23,679 bases of DNA, taken from assembly GCA_030636245.1 (NCBI GenBank), contig DAOVXI010000006.1, forward strand, positions 1 through 23,679. Direction: 5' to 3'. The position numbers were made by a program, and so were the translations under genes. This DNA comes from Deltaproteobacteria bacterium. Lineage in GTDB: Bacteria > Desulfobacterota > GWC2-55-46 > DRQE01. The notes beneath the pieces are model-generated. The model was given only the letters and a program-made list of their open reading frames with translations, was not told the DNA's origin and made no database searches. Of the stretch, positions 22,723-23,679 are shown piece by piece. Each line of letters begins with the position of its first letter. The stretch's first letter is position 1.

Positions 22723-22726
22723 TTTC

Positions 22727-23392
22727 TTATTGGAAGCTGAGGCTGTTCCTTATAAAGAGCACTATCTTCCAGTTCTCCGTGTCGTTGGAGCTTTTAAATC
22801 CCGGCATTGGAGAGCCGATGGCCTTGCCGCCGTCGTTTGTGACCCAATAGAGATAAGCGTCGGTTACGCCGCTTTGCTCCTTTAGGAGAGCCAGGTTACT
22901 TGCCGGAGGGTTAAGCATTTTGCCGGCTCTTCCGTCGCCAAGGCCTTTTTCTCCGTGGCATAGAGCACAGCGTGATTTATAAAGCTTTGCCCCTTCCGCA
23001 AGGTTCCCTTCCGTTGCCTCGACCGGCTGCGTAAGAGAGCTGTACTCTTCCGGTACGCCATTGGTCTTTACATACTTAAGTCTTTTTGTAGAGTATGAGG
23101 GCGCGCTAACCTTTGGTTGCTCCGTTATGGGAGCTGTGCTTTCTTTGACCTCGCTTGTGGCCTTATCTTCGGTTAGCTCAGCTACCACTTTAGTGTTGTC
23201 CAGCGTCTCGGTCTTTAAGGGCGAGTTCGCCTCCGCACCCTGAACCACCGCGGCCGGTGTGTTCGAATCCTCCGGTACCTGGAGCGAGCCTGTTGGCTCA
23301 TAGAAGTAGGCAATTATGGTGCCTATGGTAACGGCAATGATTATATACCAGTTAAACTTGTCTTTGCCTTTTTTATTATTCTTGTTCTTCAT
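22727..23392 (-). CDS. Membrane-anchored monoheme cytochrome c
   Basis: A class I cytochrome c of 221 residues facing the periplasm. Residues about 14-32 form a single uncleaved signal-anchor helix (NWYIIIAVTIGTIIAYFY) after a Lys/Asn-rich start. Residues about 35-105 are a long Pro/Thr/Glu-rich linker of low complexity. The heme domain (about 128-221) has RCALCHGEKGLGDG with Cys142, Cys145 and His146, an NPPASNL segment, and the axial Met196 in GSPMPGF. It resembles the cytochromes of cbb3/alternative complex III type chains that take electrons on a tether, but its partner is not in the window. A strong AGGAGG precedes the ATG. First gene of the minus-strand operon. Confidence 0.93.
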   Translation of the reverse strand: MKNKNNKKGKDKFNWYIIIAVTIGTIIAYFYEPTGSLQVPEDSNTPAAVVQGAEANSPLKTETLDNTKVVAELTEDKATSEVKESTAPITEQPKVSAPSYSTKRLKYVKTNGVPEEYSSLTQPVEATEGNLAEGAKLYKSRCALCHGEKGLGDGRAGKMLNPPASNLALLKEQSGVTDAYLYWVTNDGGKAIGSPMPGFKSSNDTENWKIVLFIRNSLSFQ

Positions 23393-23440
23393 CTTGATCC
23401 TCCTCTTTTTTTAAAGATCGTAGAGCGATCCAATAGTCTC

Positions 23441-23471
23441 ATTATATCTTTCTAAGATATTTATTTTTCAT
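23441..23471 (-). promoter_or_regulatory. Probable promoter of the cytochrome c-lpxH operon
   Basis: On the minus strand a perfect TATAAT (23446-23441) is preceded at 19 bases by ATGAAA (23471-23466), a 4/6 -35. The -10 is good and the -35 poor. The start would lie near 23434, about 42 bases before the ATG. Confidence 0.4.
23444..23460. promoter_or_regulatory. Perfect inverted repeat overlapping the -10, possible operator
   Basis: ATATCTT-TCT-AAGATAT is a 7-base perfect inverted repeat that covers part of the -10 of the operon promoter. A third half-site, ATATCTTT, lies at 23470-23477, 26 bases from the first in the same orientation. Position and symmetry suit a repressor site, but the region is AT-rich, so chance is possible. 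Confidence 0.35.
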
Positions 23472-23619
23472 ATCTTTATTGTGGCTTTGGATGCCCGTTT
23501 TCCATTTGAAGTTCTAGTCCTATTATAGCGAATCTTTTTGTTTGTTCAAAGCGAGAAAGTCCAGATAGAGCTTTTTTGTTTCATCTGCTAAAAGGTCGTA
23601 AAGGGCCCACTAACAGTTA

Positions 23620-23654
23620 GGCCGCCCTCAACTGAAGAAGCGGAAGGGGCGGCC
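23620..23654 (+). terminator. GC-rich hairpin near the right edge, possible terminator
   Basis: GGCCGCCC (23620-23627) pairs perfectly with GGGCGGCC (23647-23654) around a 19-base loop. A T-rich stretch follows only after about 10 bases (to 23677), so it is not a classic terminator, and no plus-strand gene runs into it. A small palindrome CTAACAGTTAG (23610-23620) abuts it. It may belong to the leader of a gene beyond the edge. Confidence 0.3.
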
Positions 23655-23679
23655 GTATTATTAATTGTGTTTTTTGTAA

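Larger units (their letters stand above)
23393..23679. other. Gene-free right end: leader, promoter and hairpin
   Basis: 287 bases with no open frame that looks coding. The left part holds the ribosome binding site, promoter and inverted repeat of the minus-strand operon. The middle (about 23480-23600) shows nothing I recognise. The right part holds GC-rich inverted repeats. Confidence 0.6.

Noticed and set aside
1..23679. CRISPR arrays, tRNA/rRNA genes, insertion sequences, phage genes
   Set aside because: I saw no regularly spaced repeats, no tRNA-like cloverleaf, and no transposase or integrase motifs. The only tandem repeat is the 53-base terminator duplication.

Overview
The window looks like a chromosomal segment of a Gram-negative bacterium that lives with little or variable oxygen and is probably a CO2-fixing chemolithotroph. 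The lipid A gene lpxH implies an outer membrane. The siroheme-based (Ahb) heme route is typical of anaerobes and microaerophiles. A DabA/DabB inorganic-carbon uptake locus is typical of chemolithoautotrophs. Gene content would fit Desulfobacterota, Nitrospirota, Nitrospinota or a relative, but the sequence alone does not settle the phylum. I see no tRNA, rRNA, CRISPR array, transposase, integrase or phage gene, so this reads as core genome.

Layout. (1) 1-1863 (+): the tail of an unidentified gene, translationally coupled to a secreted GDPD-type phosphodiesterase that carries its own C-terminal membrane domain. (2) 1871-2158 (-): a small conserved-looking hypothetical. It shares a divergent promoter region with a calcium-type P-ATPase at 2318-4876. 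The ATPase frame is cut by a TAG that leaves 28 convincing C-terminal codons downstream. (3) 5021-10620 (+): the tetrapyrrole region, holding a CobA-HemD fusion, hemB, the radical SAM heme synthase ahbD, a chlorite-dismutase/ChdC-family protein, a small DUF4177-like protein and an RDD membrane protein. The hemB/ahbD and ahbD/chdC junctions and the end of the region carry intrinsic-terminator-like hairpins. (4) 10732-17263 (+): a good sigma70-like promoter followed by dabB (NuoL-like), a second shorter NuoM-like antiporter subunit, dabA (DUF2309, with the beta-carbonic-anhydrase-like zinc and catalytic residues) and a PII-like regulator. (5) 23392-17284 (-): a tightly packed six-gene operon of membrane-anchored cytochrome c, SAM methyltransferase, RNase R, RibF, AroE and LpxH. 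Its last three junctions are 4-base stop/start overlaps. (6) 23393-23679: the operon's leader and promoter region plus a GC-rich hairpin near the right edge, with no gene seen.

How it fits together. CobA-HemD and HemB lead from aminolevulinate towards precorrin-2. Siroheme is then converted (by AhbA/B/C, not in this window) to Fe-coproporphyrin III, the substrate of AhbD. The ChdC-like protein next door belongs to a family that performs the same decarboxylation by oxidative chemistry. AhbD and the ChdC-like protein both begin with a similar His/Pro/Gly-rich tail, which ties the two unrelated folds together. The Dab locus would use an ion gradient to drive one-way hydration of CO2 to bicarbonate, under PII-type control.

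The most interesting points are the paired heme decarboxylases with matching tails, the four-gene Dab locus with an extra antiporter-like subunit, and the in-frame TAG in the last helix of the calcium pump.
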